This document shows positions 51,239-63,846 of a DNA stretch of 64,000 nucleotides, one piece after another. The notes under the pieces were generated by a model that saw nothing but the letters and a program-made list of their open reading frames with translations, did no database searches and had not been told where the DNA came from. Every line of letters begins with the position of its first letter. Position 1 is the stretch's first letter. This DNA comes from Dermacentor variabilis (taxonomy: Eukaryota > Arthropoda > Arachnida > Ixodida > Ixodidae), in contig NW_027460344.1 of the NCBI RefSeq assembly GCF_050947875.1, positions 1-64,000 of the forward strand, read 5' to 3'. Position numbers and translations under genes: made by a program.

Positions 51239-53942
51239 CAAAGCGCGTTTTAAGCATGCGCATGCATCTTTTGGTAGACGCGGACGCAGTTTTCTGCAAA
51301 ACCACACGATAGGCATGCAAATGGTGCTTTTGGCAGAACGCGCGTGTGGATTTCTACCAAACGACGTGAAAAGCATGCCGATGCTGCTCTTTTTAGCACC
51401 CGCACATGGATTTGTGCCAAAACGCGTTTTAAGCATGCGCATGCATCTTTTGGTAGACGCGGACGCAGTTTTCTGCAAAACCACACGATATGCATGCAAA
51501 TGGTGCTTTTGGCAGAACGCGCGTGTGGATTTCTACCAAACGACGTGAAAAGCATGCCGATGCTGCTCTTTTTAACATCCGCACATGGATTTGTGCCAAA
51601 ACGCGTTTTTAGCATGCACATGCATCTTTTGGTAGACGCGGACGCAGTTTTCTGCAAAACCACACGATATGCATGCAAATGGTGCTTTTGGCAGAACGCG
51701 CGCGTGGATTTCTACCAAACGACGTGAAAAGCATGCCGATGCTGCTCTTTTTAACATCCGCACATGGATTTGTGCCAAAACGCGTTTTAAGCATGCGCAT
51801 GCATCTTTTGGTAGACGCAGTTTTCTGCAAAACCACACGATAGGCATGCAAATGGTGCTTTTGGCAGAACGCGCGTGTGGATTTCTACCAAACGACGTGA
51901 AAAGCATGCCGATGCTGCTCTTTTTAGCACCCGCACATGGATTTGTGCCAAAACGCGTTTTAAGCATGCGCATGCATCTTTTGGTAGACGCGGACTCAGT
52001 TTTCTGCAAAACCACACGATAGGCATGCAAATGGTGCTTTTGGCAGAACGCGCGCGTGGATTTCTAGCAAACGACGTGAAAAGCATGCCGATGCTGCTCT
52101 TTTTAGCACCCGCACATGGATTTGTGCCAAAGTGCGTTTTAAGCATGCGCATGCATCTTTTGGTAGACGCGGACGCAGTTTTCTGCAAAACCACACGATA
52201 TGCATGCAAATGGTGCTTTTGGCAGAACGCGCGTGTGCATTTCTACCAAACGACGTGAAAAGCATGCCGATGCTGCTCTTTTTAGCACCCGCACATGGAT
52301 TTGTGCCAAAACGCGTTTTAAGCATGAGCATGCATCTTTTGGTAGACGCGGACGCAGTTTTCTGCAAAACCACACGATATGCATGCAAATGGTGCTTTTG
52401 GCAGAACGCGCGCGTGGATTTCTACCAAACGACGTGAAAAGCATGCCGATGCTGCTCTTTTTAACATCCGCACATGGATTTGTGCCAAAGCGCGTTTTAA
52501 GCATGCGCATGCATCTTTTGGTAGACGCGGACGCAGTTTTCTGCAAAACCACACGATATGCATGCAAATGGTGCTTTTGGCAGAACGCGCGCGTGGATTT
52601 CTACCAAACGACGTGAAAAGCATGCCGATGCTGCTCTTTTTAGCACCCGCACATGGATTTGTGCCAAAACGCGTTTTAAGCATGCGCATGCATCTTTTGG
52701 TAGACGCGGACGCAGTTTTCTGCAAAACCACACGATAGGCATGCAAATGGTGCTTTTGGCAGAACGCGCGTGTGGATTTCTACCAAACGACGTGAAAAGC
52801 ATGCCGATGCTGCTCTTTTTAGCACCCGCACATGGATTTGTGCCAAAGCGCGTTTTAAGCATGCGCATGCATCTTTTGGTAGACGCGGACGCAGTTTTCT
52901 GCAAAACCACACGATATGCATGCAAATGGTGCTTTTGGCAGAACGCGCGTGTGGATTTCTACCAAACGACGTGAAAAGCATGCCGATGCTGCTCTTTTTA
53001 GCACCCGCACATGGATATGTGCCAAAACGCGTTTTAAGCATGCGCATGCATCTTTTGGTAGACGCGGACGCAGTTTTCTGCAAAACCACACGATATGCAT
53101 GCAAATGGTGCTTTTGGCAGAACGCGCGTGTGGATTTCTACCAAACGACGTGAAAAGCATGCCGATGCTGCTCTTTTTAACATCCGCACATGGATTTGTG
53201 CCAAAACGCGTTTTTAGCATGCGCATGCATCTTTTGGTAGACGCGGACGCAGTTTTCTGCAAAACCACACGATATGCATGCAAATGGTGCTTTTGGCAGA
53301 ACGCGCGTGTGGATTTCTACCAAACGACGTGAAAAGCATGCCGATGCTGCTCTTTTTAACATCCGCACATGGATTTGTGCCAAAGCGCGTTTTAAGCATG
53401 CGCATGCATCTTTTGGTAGACGCGGACGCAGTTTTCTGCAAAACCACACGATAGGCATGCAAATGGTGCTTTTGGCAGAACGCGCGTGTGGATTTCTACC
53501 AAACGACGTGAAAAGCATGCCGATGCTGCTCTTTTTAGCACCCGCACATGGATTTGTGCCAAAACGCGTTTTAAGCATGCGCATGCATCTTTTGGTAGAC
53601 GCGGACGCAGTTTTCTGCAAAACCACACGATATGCATGCAAATGGTGCTTTTGGCAGAACGCGCGCGTGGATTTCTACCAAACGACGTGAAAAGCATGCC
53701 GATGCTGCTCTTTTTAACATCCGAACATGGATTTGTGCCAAAGCGCGTTTTAAGCATGCGCATGCATCTTTTGGTAGACGCGGACGCAGTTTTCTGCAAA
53801 ACCACACGATAGGCATGCAAATGGTGCTTTTTGCAGAACGCGCGTGTGGATTTCTACCAAACGACGTGAAAAGCATGCCGATGCTGCTCTTTTTAGCACC
53901 CGCACATGGATTTGTGCCAAAACGCGTTTTAAGCATGCGCAT
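51085..53942 (+). repeat. Adjacent tandem duplication, unit 1 (2,858 bp, 16 monomers)
   Basis: This unit is followed directly by a second copy. Shared rare changes are the six-base deletion at 51,813, GGACTCAG at 51,992, TCTAGCAAA at 52,063, AAAGTGCG at 52,129, GTGTGCATTT at 52,233, CATGAGCATG near 52,323 and CCGAACATGG at 53,721. Each has its partner in unit 2, at +2,858 before 52,847 and at +3,574 after it. Confidence 0.85.
51813..52136 (+). repeat. Signature cassette, copy 3 of 4
   Basis: Same cassette, now followed by two further changes, GTGTGCATTT and CATGAGCATG. These are shared only with copy 4, so copies 3 and 4 are the younger pair. Confidence 0.88.
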
Positions 53943-54670
53943 GCATCTTTTGGTAGACGCGGACGCAGTTTTCTGCAAAACCACACGATATGCATGCAAA
54001 TGGTGCTTTTGGCAGAACGCGCGTGTGGATTTCTACCAAACGACGTGAAAAGCATGCCGATGCTGCTCTTTTTAACATCCGCACATGGATTTGTGCCAAA
54101 GCGCGTTTTAAGCATGCGCATGCATCTTTTGGTAGACGCGGACGCAGTTTTCTGCAAAACCACACGATAGGCATGCAAATGGTGCTTTTGGCAGAACGCG
54201 CGTGTGGATTTCTACCAAACGACGTGAAAAGCATGCCGATGCTGCTCTTTTTAGCACCCGCACATGGATTTGTGCCAAAACGCGTTTTAAGCATGCGCAT
54301 GCATCTTTTGGTAGACGCGGACGCAGTTTTCTGCAAAACCACACGATATGCATGCAAATGGTGCTTTTGGCAGAACGCGCGCGTGGATTTCTACCAAACG
54401 ACGTGAAAAGCATGCCGATGCTGCTCTTTTTAACATCCGCACATGGATTTGTGCCAAAACGCGTTTTTAGCATGCACATGCATCTTTTGGTAGACGCGGA
54501 CGCAGTTTTCTGCAAAACCACACGATATGCATGCAAATGGTGCTTTTGGCAGAACGCGCGCGTGGATTTCTACCAAACGACGTGAAAAGCATGCCGATGC
54601 TGCTCTTTTTAACATCCGCACATGGATTTGTGCCAAAACGCGTTTTAAGCATGCGCATGCATCTTTTGGT

Positions 54671-54994
54671 AGACGCAGTTTTCTGCAAAACCACACGATA
54701 GGCATGCAAATGGTGCTTTTGGCAGAACGCGCGTGTGGATTTCTACCAAACGACGTGAAAAGCATGCCGATGCTGCTCTTTTTAGCACCCGCACATGGAT
54801 TTGTGCCAAAACGCGTTTTAAGCATGCGCATGCATCTTTTGGTAGACGCGGACTCAGTTTTCTGCAAAACCACACGATAGGCATGCAAATGGTGCTTTTG
54901 GCAGAACGCGCGCGTGGATTTCTAGCAAACGACGTGAAAAGCATGCCGATGCTGCTCTTTTTAGCACCCGCACATGGATTTGTGCCAAAGTGCG
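54671..54994 (+). repeat. Signature cassette, copy 4 of 4
   Basis: Same cassette and the same two following changes as copy 3, at exactly +2,858 bp. Confidence 0.88.
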
Positions 54995-55705
54995 TTTTAA
55001 GCATGCGCATGCATCTTTTGGTAGACGCGGACGCAGTTTTCTGCAAAACCACACGATATGCATGCAAATGGTGCTTTTGGCAGAACGCGCGTGTGCATTT
55101 CTACCAAACGACGTGAAAAGCATGCCGATGCTGCTCTTTTTAGCACCCGCACATGGATTTGTGCCAAAACGCGTTTTAAGCATGAGCATGCATCTTTTGG
55201 TAGACGCGGACGCAGTTTTCTGCAAAACCACACGATATGCATGCAAATGGTGCTTTTGGCAGAACGCGCGCGTGGATTTCTACCAAACGACGTGAAAAGC
55301 ATGCCGATGCTGCTCTTTTTAACATCCGCACATGGATTTGTGCCAAAGCGCGTTTTAAGCATGCGCATGCATCTTTTGGTAGACGCGGACGCAGTTTTCT
55401 GCAAAACCACACGATATGCATGCAAATGGTGCTTTTGGCAGAACGCGCGCGTGGATTTCTACCAAACGACGTGAAAAGCATGCCGATGCTGCTCTTTTTA
55501 GCACCCGCACATGGATTTGTGCCAAAACGCGTTTTAAGCATGCGCATGCATCTTTTGGTAGACGCGGACGCAGTTTTCTGCAAAACCACACGATAGGCAT
55601 GCAAATGGTGCTTTTGGCAGAACGCGCGTGTGGATTTCTACCAAACGACGTGAAAAGCATGCCGATGCTGCTCTTTTTAGCACCCGCACATGGATTTGTG
55701 CCAAA

Positions 55706-56421
55706 ACGCGTTTTAAGCATGCGCATGCATCTTTTGGTAGACGCGGACGCAGTTTTCTGCAAAACCACACGATATGCATGCAAATGGTGCTTTTGGCAGA
55801 ACGCGCGCGTGGATTTCTACCAAACGACGTGAAAAGCATGCCGATGCTGCTCTTTTTAACATCCGCACATGGATTTGTGCCAAAACGCGTTTTAAGCATG
55901 CGCATGCATCTTTTGGTAGACGCGGACGCAGTTTTCTGCAAAACCACACGATAGACATGCAAATGGTGCTTTTGGCAGAACGCGCGCATGGATTTCTACC
56001 AAACGACGTGAAAAGCATGCCGATGCTGCTCTTTTTAGCACCCGCACATGGATTTGTGCCAAAACGCGTTTTTAGCATGCACATGCATCTTTTGGTAGAC
56101 GCGGACGCAGTTTTCTGCAAAACCACACGATATGCATGCAAATGGTGCTTTTGGCAGAACGCGCGTGTGGATTTCTACCAAACGACGTGAAAAGCATGCC
56201 GATGCTGCTCTTTTTAGCACCCGCACATGGATTTGTGCCAAAACGCGTTTTAAGCATGCGCATGCATGTTTTGGTAGACGCGGACGCAGTTTTCTGCAAA
56301 ACCACACGATAGGCATGCAAATGGTGCTTTTGGCAGAACGCGCGTGTGGATTTCTACCAAACGACGTGAAAAGCATGCCGATGCTGCTCTTTTTAGCACC
56401 CGCACATGGATTTGTGCCAAA
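55706..56421 (+). repeat. Four-monomer insertion inside tandem unit 2
   Basis: Exactly 4 x 179 = 716 bp present in unit 2 and absent at the matching place in unit 1 (52,847). It carries the GCATGG, TTTTTAGCATGCAC and CATGTTTTGG series that occurs in many other places in the array. It was therefore probably copied in from another part of the satellite, or lost from unit 1; the two cannot be told apart here. Confidence 0.7.
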
Positions 56422-59400
56422 GCGCGTTTTAAGCATGCGCATGCATCTTTTGGTAGACGCGGACGCAGTTTTCTGCAAAACCACACGATATGCATGCAAA
56501 TGGTGCTTTTGGCAGAACGCGCGTGTGGATTTCTACCAAACGACGTGAAAAGCATGCCGATGCTGCTCTTTTTAGCACCCGCACATGGATATGTGCCAAA
56601 ACGCGTTTTAAGCATGCGCATGCATCTTTTGGTAGACGCGGACGCAGTTTTCTGCAAAACCACACGATATGCATGCAAATGGTGCTTTTGGCAGAACGCG
56701 CGTGTGGATTTCTACCAAACGACGTGAAAAGCATGCCGATGCTGCTCTTTTTAACATCCGCACATGGATTTGTGCCAAAACGCGTTTTTAGCATGCGCAT
56801 GCATCTTTTGGTAGACGCGGACGCAGTTTTCTGCAAAACCACACGATATGCATGCAAATGGTGCTTTTGGCAGAACGCGCGTGTGGATTTCTACCAAACG
56901 ACGTGAAAAGCATGCCGATGCTGCTCTTTTTAACATCCGCACATGGATTTGTGCCAAAGCGCGTTTTAAGCATGCGCATGCATCTTTTGGTAGACGCGGA
57001 CGCAGTTTTCTGCAAAACCACACGATAGGCATGCAAATGGTGCTTTTGGCAGAACGCGCGTGTGGATTTCTACCAAACGACGTGAAAAGCATGCCGATGC
57101 TGCTCTTTTTAGCACCCGCACATGGATTTGTGCCAAAACGCGTTTTAAGCATGCGCATGCATCTTTTGGTAGACGCGGACGCAGTTTTCTGCAAAACCAC
57201 ACGATATGCATGCAAATGGTGCTTTTGGCAGAACGCGCGCGTGGATTTCTACCAAACGACGTGAAAAGCATGCCGATGCTGCTCTTTTTAACATCCGAAC
57301 ATGGATTTGTGCCAAAGCGCGTTTTAAGCATGCGCATGCATCTTTTGGTAGACGCGGACGCAGTTTTCTGCAAAACCACACGATAGGCATGCAAATGGTG
57401 CTTTTTGCAGAACGCGCGTGTGGATTTCTACCAAACGACGTGAAAAGCATGCCGATGCTGCTCTTTTTAGCACCCGCACATGGATTTGTGCCAAAACGCG
57501 TTTTAAGCATGCGCATGCATCTTTTGGTAGACGCGGACGCAGTTTTCTGCAAAACCACACGATATGCATGCAAATGGTGCTTTTGGCAGAACGCGCGCGT
57601 GGATTTCTACCAAACGACGTGAAAAGCATGCCGATGCTGCTCTTTTTAACATCCGCACATGGATTTGTGCCAAAACGCGTTTTAAGCATGCGCATGCATC
57701 TTTTGGTAGACGCGGACGCAGTTTTCTGCAAAACCACACGATAGGCATGCAAATGGTGCTTTTGGCAGAACGCGCGCATGGATTTCTACCAAACGACGTG
57801 AAAAGCATGCCGATGCTGCTCTTTTTAGCACCCGCACATGGATTTGTGCCAAAACGCGTTTTTAGCATGCACATGCATCTTTTGGTAGACGCGGACGCAG
57901 TTTTCTGCAAAACCACACGATATGCATGCAAATGGTGCTTTTGGCAGAACGCGCGTGTGGATTTCTACCAAACGACGTGAAAAGCATGCCGATGCTGCTC
58001 TTTTTAGCACCCGCACATGGATTTGTGCCAAAACGCGTTTTAAGCATGCGCATGCATCTTTTGGTAGACGCGGACGCAGTTTTCTGCAAAACCACACGAT
58101 AGGCATGCAAATGGTGCTTTTGGCAGAACGCGCGTGTGGATTTCTACCAAACGACGTGAAAAGCATGCCGATGCTGCTCTTTTTAACATCCGCACATGGA
58201 TTTGTGCCAAAACGCGTTTTAAGCATGCACATGCATCTTTTGGTAGACGCGGACGCAGTTTTCTGCAAAACCACACGATAGGCATGCAAATGGTGCTTTT
58301 GGCAGAACGCGCGCGTGGATTTCTACCAAACGACGTGAAAAGCATGCCGATGCTGCTCTTTTTAACATCCGCACATGGATTTGTGCCAAAGCGCGTTTTA
58401 AGCATGCGCATGCATCTTTTGGTAGACGCGGACGCAGTTTTCTGCAAAACCACACGATATGCATGCAAATGGTGCTTTTGGCAGAACGCGCGTGTGGATT
58501 TCTACCAAACGACGTGAAAAGCATGCCGATGCTGCTCTTTTTAACATCCGCACATGGATTTGTGCCAAAGCGCGTTTTAAGCATGCGCATGCATCTTTTG
58601 GTAGACGCGGACGCAGTTTTCTGCAAAACCACACGATAGGCATGCAAATGGTGCTTTTGGCAGAACGCGCGTGTGGATTTCTACCAAACGACGTGAAAAG
58701 CATGCCGATGCTGCTCTTTTTAGCACCCGCACATGGATTTGTGCCAAAACGCGTTTTAAGCATGCGCATGCATCTTTTGGTAGACGCGGACGCAGTTTTC
58801 TGCAAAACCACACGATATGCATGCAAATGGTGCTTTTGGCAGAACGCGCGCGTGGATTTCTACCAAACGACGTGAAAAGCATGCCGATGCTGCTCTTTTT
58901 AGCACCCGCACATGGATTTGTGCCAAAACGCGTTTTAAGCATGCGCATGCATCTTTTGGTAGACGCGGACGCAGTTTTCTGCAAAACCACACGATATGCA
59001 TGCAAATGGTGCTTTTGGCAGAACGCGCGTGTGGATTTCTACCAAACGACGTGAAACGCATGCCGATGCTGCTCTTTTTAACATCCGCACATGGATTTGT
59101 GCCAAAGCGCGTTTTAAGCATGCGCATGCATCTTTTGGTAGACGCGGACGCAGTTTTCTGCAAAACCACACGATAGGCATGCAAATGGTGCTTTTGGCAG
59201 AACGCGCGTGTGGATTTCTACCAAACGACGTGAAAAGCATGCCGATGCTGCTCTTTTTAGCACCCGCACATGGATTTGTGCCAAAACGCGTTTTTAGCAT
59301 GCGCATGCATCTTTTGGTAGACGCGGACGCAGTTTTCTGCAAAACCACACGATAGGCATGCAAATGGTGCTTTTGGCAGAACGCGCGTGTGGATTTCTAC

Positions 59401-62400
59401 CAAACGACGTGAAAAGCATGCCGATGCTGCTCTTTTTAGCACCCGCACATGGATTTGTGCCAAAACGCGTTTTTAGCATGCACATGCATCTTTTGGTAGA
59501 CGCGGACGCAGTTTTCTGCAAAACCACACGATATGCATGCAAATGGTGCTTTTGGCAGAACGCGCGTGTGGATTTCTACCAAACGACGTGAAAAGCATGC
59601 CGATGCTGCTCTTTTTAACATCCGCACATGGATTTGTGCCAAAACGCGTTTTTAGCATGCGCATGCATCTTTTGGTAGACGCGGACGCAGTTTTCTGCAA
59701 AACTACACGATATGCATGCAAATGGTGCTTTTGGCAGAACGCGCGTGTGGATTTCTACCAAACGACGTGAAAAGCATGCCGATGCTGCTCTTTTTAACAT
59801 CCGCACATGGATTTGTGCCAAAACGCGTTTTAAGCATGCGCATGCATCTTTTGGTAGACGCGGACGCAGTTTTCTGCAAAACCACACGATATGCATGCAA
59901 ATGGTGCTTTTGGCAGAACGCGCGTGTGGATTTCTACCAAACGACGTGAAAAGCATGCCGATGCTGCTCTTTTTAACATCCGCACATGGATTTGTGCCAA
60001 AACGCGTTTTTAGCATGCACATGCATCTTTTGGTAGACGCGGACGCAGTTTTCTGCAAAACCACACGATATGCATGCAAATGGTGCTTTTGGCAGAACGC
60101 GCGCGTGGATTTCTACCAAACGACGTGAAAAGCATGCCGATGCTGCTCTTTTTAACATCCGCACATGGATTTGTGCCAAAGCGCGTTTTAAGCATGCGCA
60201 TGCATCTTTTGGTAGACGCGGACGCAGTTTTCTGCAAAACCACACGATAGGCATGCAAATGGTGCTTTTTGCAGAACGCGCGTGTGGATTTCTACCAAAC
60301 GACGTGAAAAGCATGCCGATGCTGCTCTTTTTAGCACCCGCACATGGATTTGTGCCAAAACGCGTTTTAAGCATGCGCATGCATCTTTTGGTAGACGCGG
60401 ACGCAGTTTTCTGCAAAACCACACGATATGCATGCAAATGGTGCTTTTGGCAGAACGCGCGCGTGGATTTCTACCAAACGACGTGAAAAGCATGCCGATG
60501 CTGCTCTTTTTAACATCCGCACATGGATTTGTGCCAAAACGCGTTTTAAGCATGCGCATGCATCTTTTGGTAGACGCGGACGCAGTTTTCTGCAAAACCA
60601 CACGATAGGCATGCAAATGGTGCTTTTGGCAGAACGCGCGCATGGATTTCTACCAAACGACGTGAAAAGCATGCCGATGCTGCACTTTTTAGCACCCGCA
60701 CATGGATTTGTGCCAAAACGCGTTTTTAGCATGCACATGCATCTTTTGGTAGACGCGGACGCAGTTTTCTGCAAAACCACACGATATGCATGCAAATGGT
60801 GCTTTTGGCAGAACGCGCGTGTGGATTTCTACCAAACGACGTGAAAAGCATGCCGATGCTGCTCTTTTTAGCACCCGCACATGGATTTGTGCCAAAACGC
60901 GTTTTAAGCATGCGCATGCATGTTTTGGTAGACGCGGACGCAGTTTTCTGCAAAACCACACGATAGGCATGCAAATGGTGCTTTTGGCAGAACGCGCGTG
61001 TGGATTTCTACCAAACGACGTGAAAAGCATGCCGATGCTGCTCTTTTTAGCACCCGCACATGGATTTGTGCCAAAGCGCGTTTTAAGCATGCGCATGCAT
61101 CTTTTGGTAGACGCGGACGCAGTTTTCTGCAAAACCACACGATATGCATGCAAATGGTGCTTTTGGCAGAACGCGCGTGTGGATTTCTACCAAACGACGT
61201 GAAAAGCATGCCGATGCTGCTCTTTTTAACATCCGCACATGGATTTGTGCCAAAACGCGTTTTTAGCATGCACATGCATCTTTTGGTAGACGCGGACGCA
61301 GTTTTCTGCAAAACCACACGATATGCATGCAAATGGTGCTTTTGGCAGAACGCGCGTGTGGATTTCTACCAAACGACGTGAAAAGCATGCCGATGCTGCT
61401 CTTTTTAACATCCGCACATGGATTTGTGCCAAAGCGCGTTTTAAGCATGCGCATGCATCTTTTGGTAGACGCGGACGCAGTTTTCTGCAAAACCACACGA
61501 TAGGCATGCAAATGGTGCTTTTGGCAGAACGCGCGTGTGGATTTCTACCAAACGACGTGAAAAGCATGCCGATGCTGCTCTTTTTAGCACCCGCACATGG
61601 ATTTGTGCCAAAACGCGTTTTAAGCATGCGCATGCATCTTTTGGTAGACGCGGACGCAGTTTTCTGCAAAACCACACGATATGCATGCAAATGGTGCTTT
61701 TGGCAGAACGCGCGCGTGGATTTCTACCAAACGACGTGAAAAGCATGCCGATGCTGCTCTTTTTAACATCCGCACATGGATTTGTGCCAAAGCGCGTTTT
61801 AAGCATGCGCATGCATCTTTTGGTAGACGCGGACGCAGTTTTCTGCAAAACCACACGATAGGCATGCAAATGGTGCTTTTTGCAGAACGCGCGTGTGGAT
61901 TTCTACCAAACGACGTGAAAAGCATGCCGATGCTGCTCTTTTTAGCACCCGCACATGGATTTGTGCCAAAACGCGTTTTAAGCATGCGCATGCATCTTTT
62001 GGTAGACGCGGACGCAGTTTTCTGCAAAACCACACGATATGCATGCAAATGGTGCTTTTGGCAGAACGCGCGCGTGGATTTCTACCAAACGACGTGAAAA
62101 GCATGCCGATGCTGCTCTTTTTAGCACCCGCACATGGATTTGTGCCAAAACGCGTTTTAAGCATGCGCATGCATGTTTTGGTAGACGCGGACGCAGTTTT
62201 CTGCAAAACCACACGATAGGCATGCAAATGGTGCTTTTGGCAGAACGCGCGTGTGGATTTCTACCAAACGACGTGAAAAGCATGCCGATGCTGCTCTTTT
62301 TAGCACCCGCACATGGATTTGTGCCAAAGCGCGTTTTAAGCATGCGCATGCATCTTTTGGTAGACGCGGACGCAGTTTTCTGCAAAACCACACGATATGC

Positions 62401-63846
62401 ATGCAAATGGTGCTTTTGGCAGAACGCGCGTGTGGATTTCTACCAAACGACGTGAAAAGCATGCCGATGCTGCTCTTTTTAACATCCGCACATGGATTTG
62501 TGCCAAAACGCGTTTTTAGCATGCACATGCATCTTTTGGTAGACGCGGACGCAGTTTTCTGCAAAACCACACGATATGCATGCAAATGGTGCTTTTGGCA
62601 GAACGCGCGTGTGGATTTCTACCAAACGACGTGAAAAGCATGCCGATGCTGCTCTTTTTAACATCCGCACATGGATTTGTGCCAAAGCGCGTTTTAAGCA
62701 TGCGCATGCATCTTTTGGTAGACGCGGACGCAGTTTTCTGCAAAACCACACGATAGGCATGCAAATGGTGCTTTTGGCAGAACGCGCGTGTGGATTTCTA
62801 CCAAACGACGTGAAAAGCATGCCGATGCTGCTCTTTTTAGCACCCGCACATGGATTTGTGCCAAAACGCGTTTTTAGCATGCACATGCATCTTTTGGTAG
62901 ACGCGGACGCAGTTTTCTGCAAAACCACACGATATGCATGCAAATGGTGCTTTTGGCAGAACGCGCGTGTGGATTTCTACCAAACGACGTGAAAAGCATG
63001 CCGATGCTGCTCTTTTTAGCACCCGCACATGGATTTGTGCCAAAACGCGTTTTAAGCATGCGCATGCATGTTTTGGTAGACGCGGACGCAGTTTTCTGCA
63101 AAACCACACGATAGGCATGCAAATGGTGCTTTTGGCAGAACGCGCGTGTGGATTTCTACCAAACGACGTGAAAAGCATGCCGATGCTGCTCTTTTTAGCA
63201 CCCGCACATGGATTTGTGCCAAAGCGCGTTTTAAGCATGCGCATGCATCTTTTGGTAGACGCGGACGCAGTTTTCTGCAAAACCACACGATATGCATGCA
63301 AATGGTGCTTTTGGCAGAACGCGCGTGTGGATTTCTACCAAACGACGTGAAAAGCATGCCGATGCTGCTCTTTTTAACATCCGCACATGGATTTGTGCCA
63401 AAACGCGTTTTTAGCATGCACATGCATCTTTTGGTAGACGCGGACGCAGTTTTCTGCAAAACCACACGATATGCATGCAAATGGTGCTTTTGGCAGAACG
63501 CGCGTGTGGATTTCTACCAAACGACGTGAAAAGCATGCCGATGCTGCTCTTTTTAACATCCGCACATGGATTTGTGCCAAAGCGCGTTTTAAGCATGCGC
63601 ATGCATCTTTTGGTAGACGCGGACGCAGTTTTCTGCAAAACCACACGATAGGCATGCAAATGGTGCTTTTGGCAGAACGCGCGTGTGGATTTCTACCAAA
63701 CGACGTGAAAAGCATGCCGATGCTGCTCTTTTTAGCACCCGCACATGGATTTGTGCCAAAACGCGTTTTAAGCATGCGCATGCATCTTTTGGTAGACGCG
63801 GACGCAGTTTTCTGCAAAACCACACGATATGCATGCAAATGGTGCT

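Larger units (their letters stand above)
53943..57516 (+). repeat. Adjacent tandem duplication, unit 2 (3,574 bp, 20 monomers)
   Basis: Same string of rare variants as unit 1: deletion at 54,671, GGACTCAG at 54,850, TCTAGCAAA at 54,921, AAAGTGCG at 54,987, GTGTGCATTT at 55,091, CATGAGCATG at 55,181 and CCGAACATGG at 57,295. It holds four additional monomers at about 55,706-56,421, which accounts exactly for the 716-bp length difference. Confidence 0.85.
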
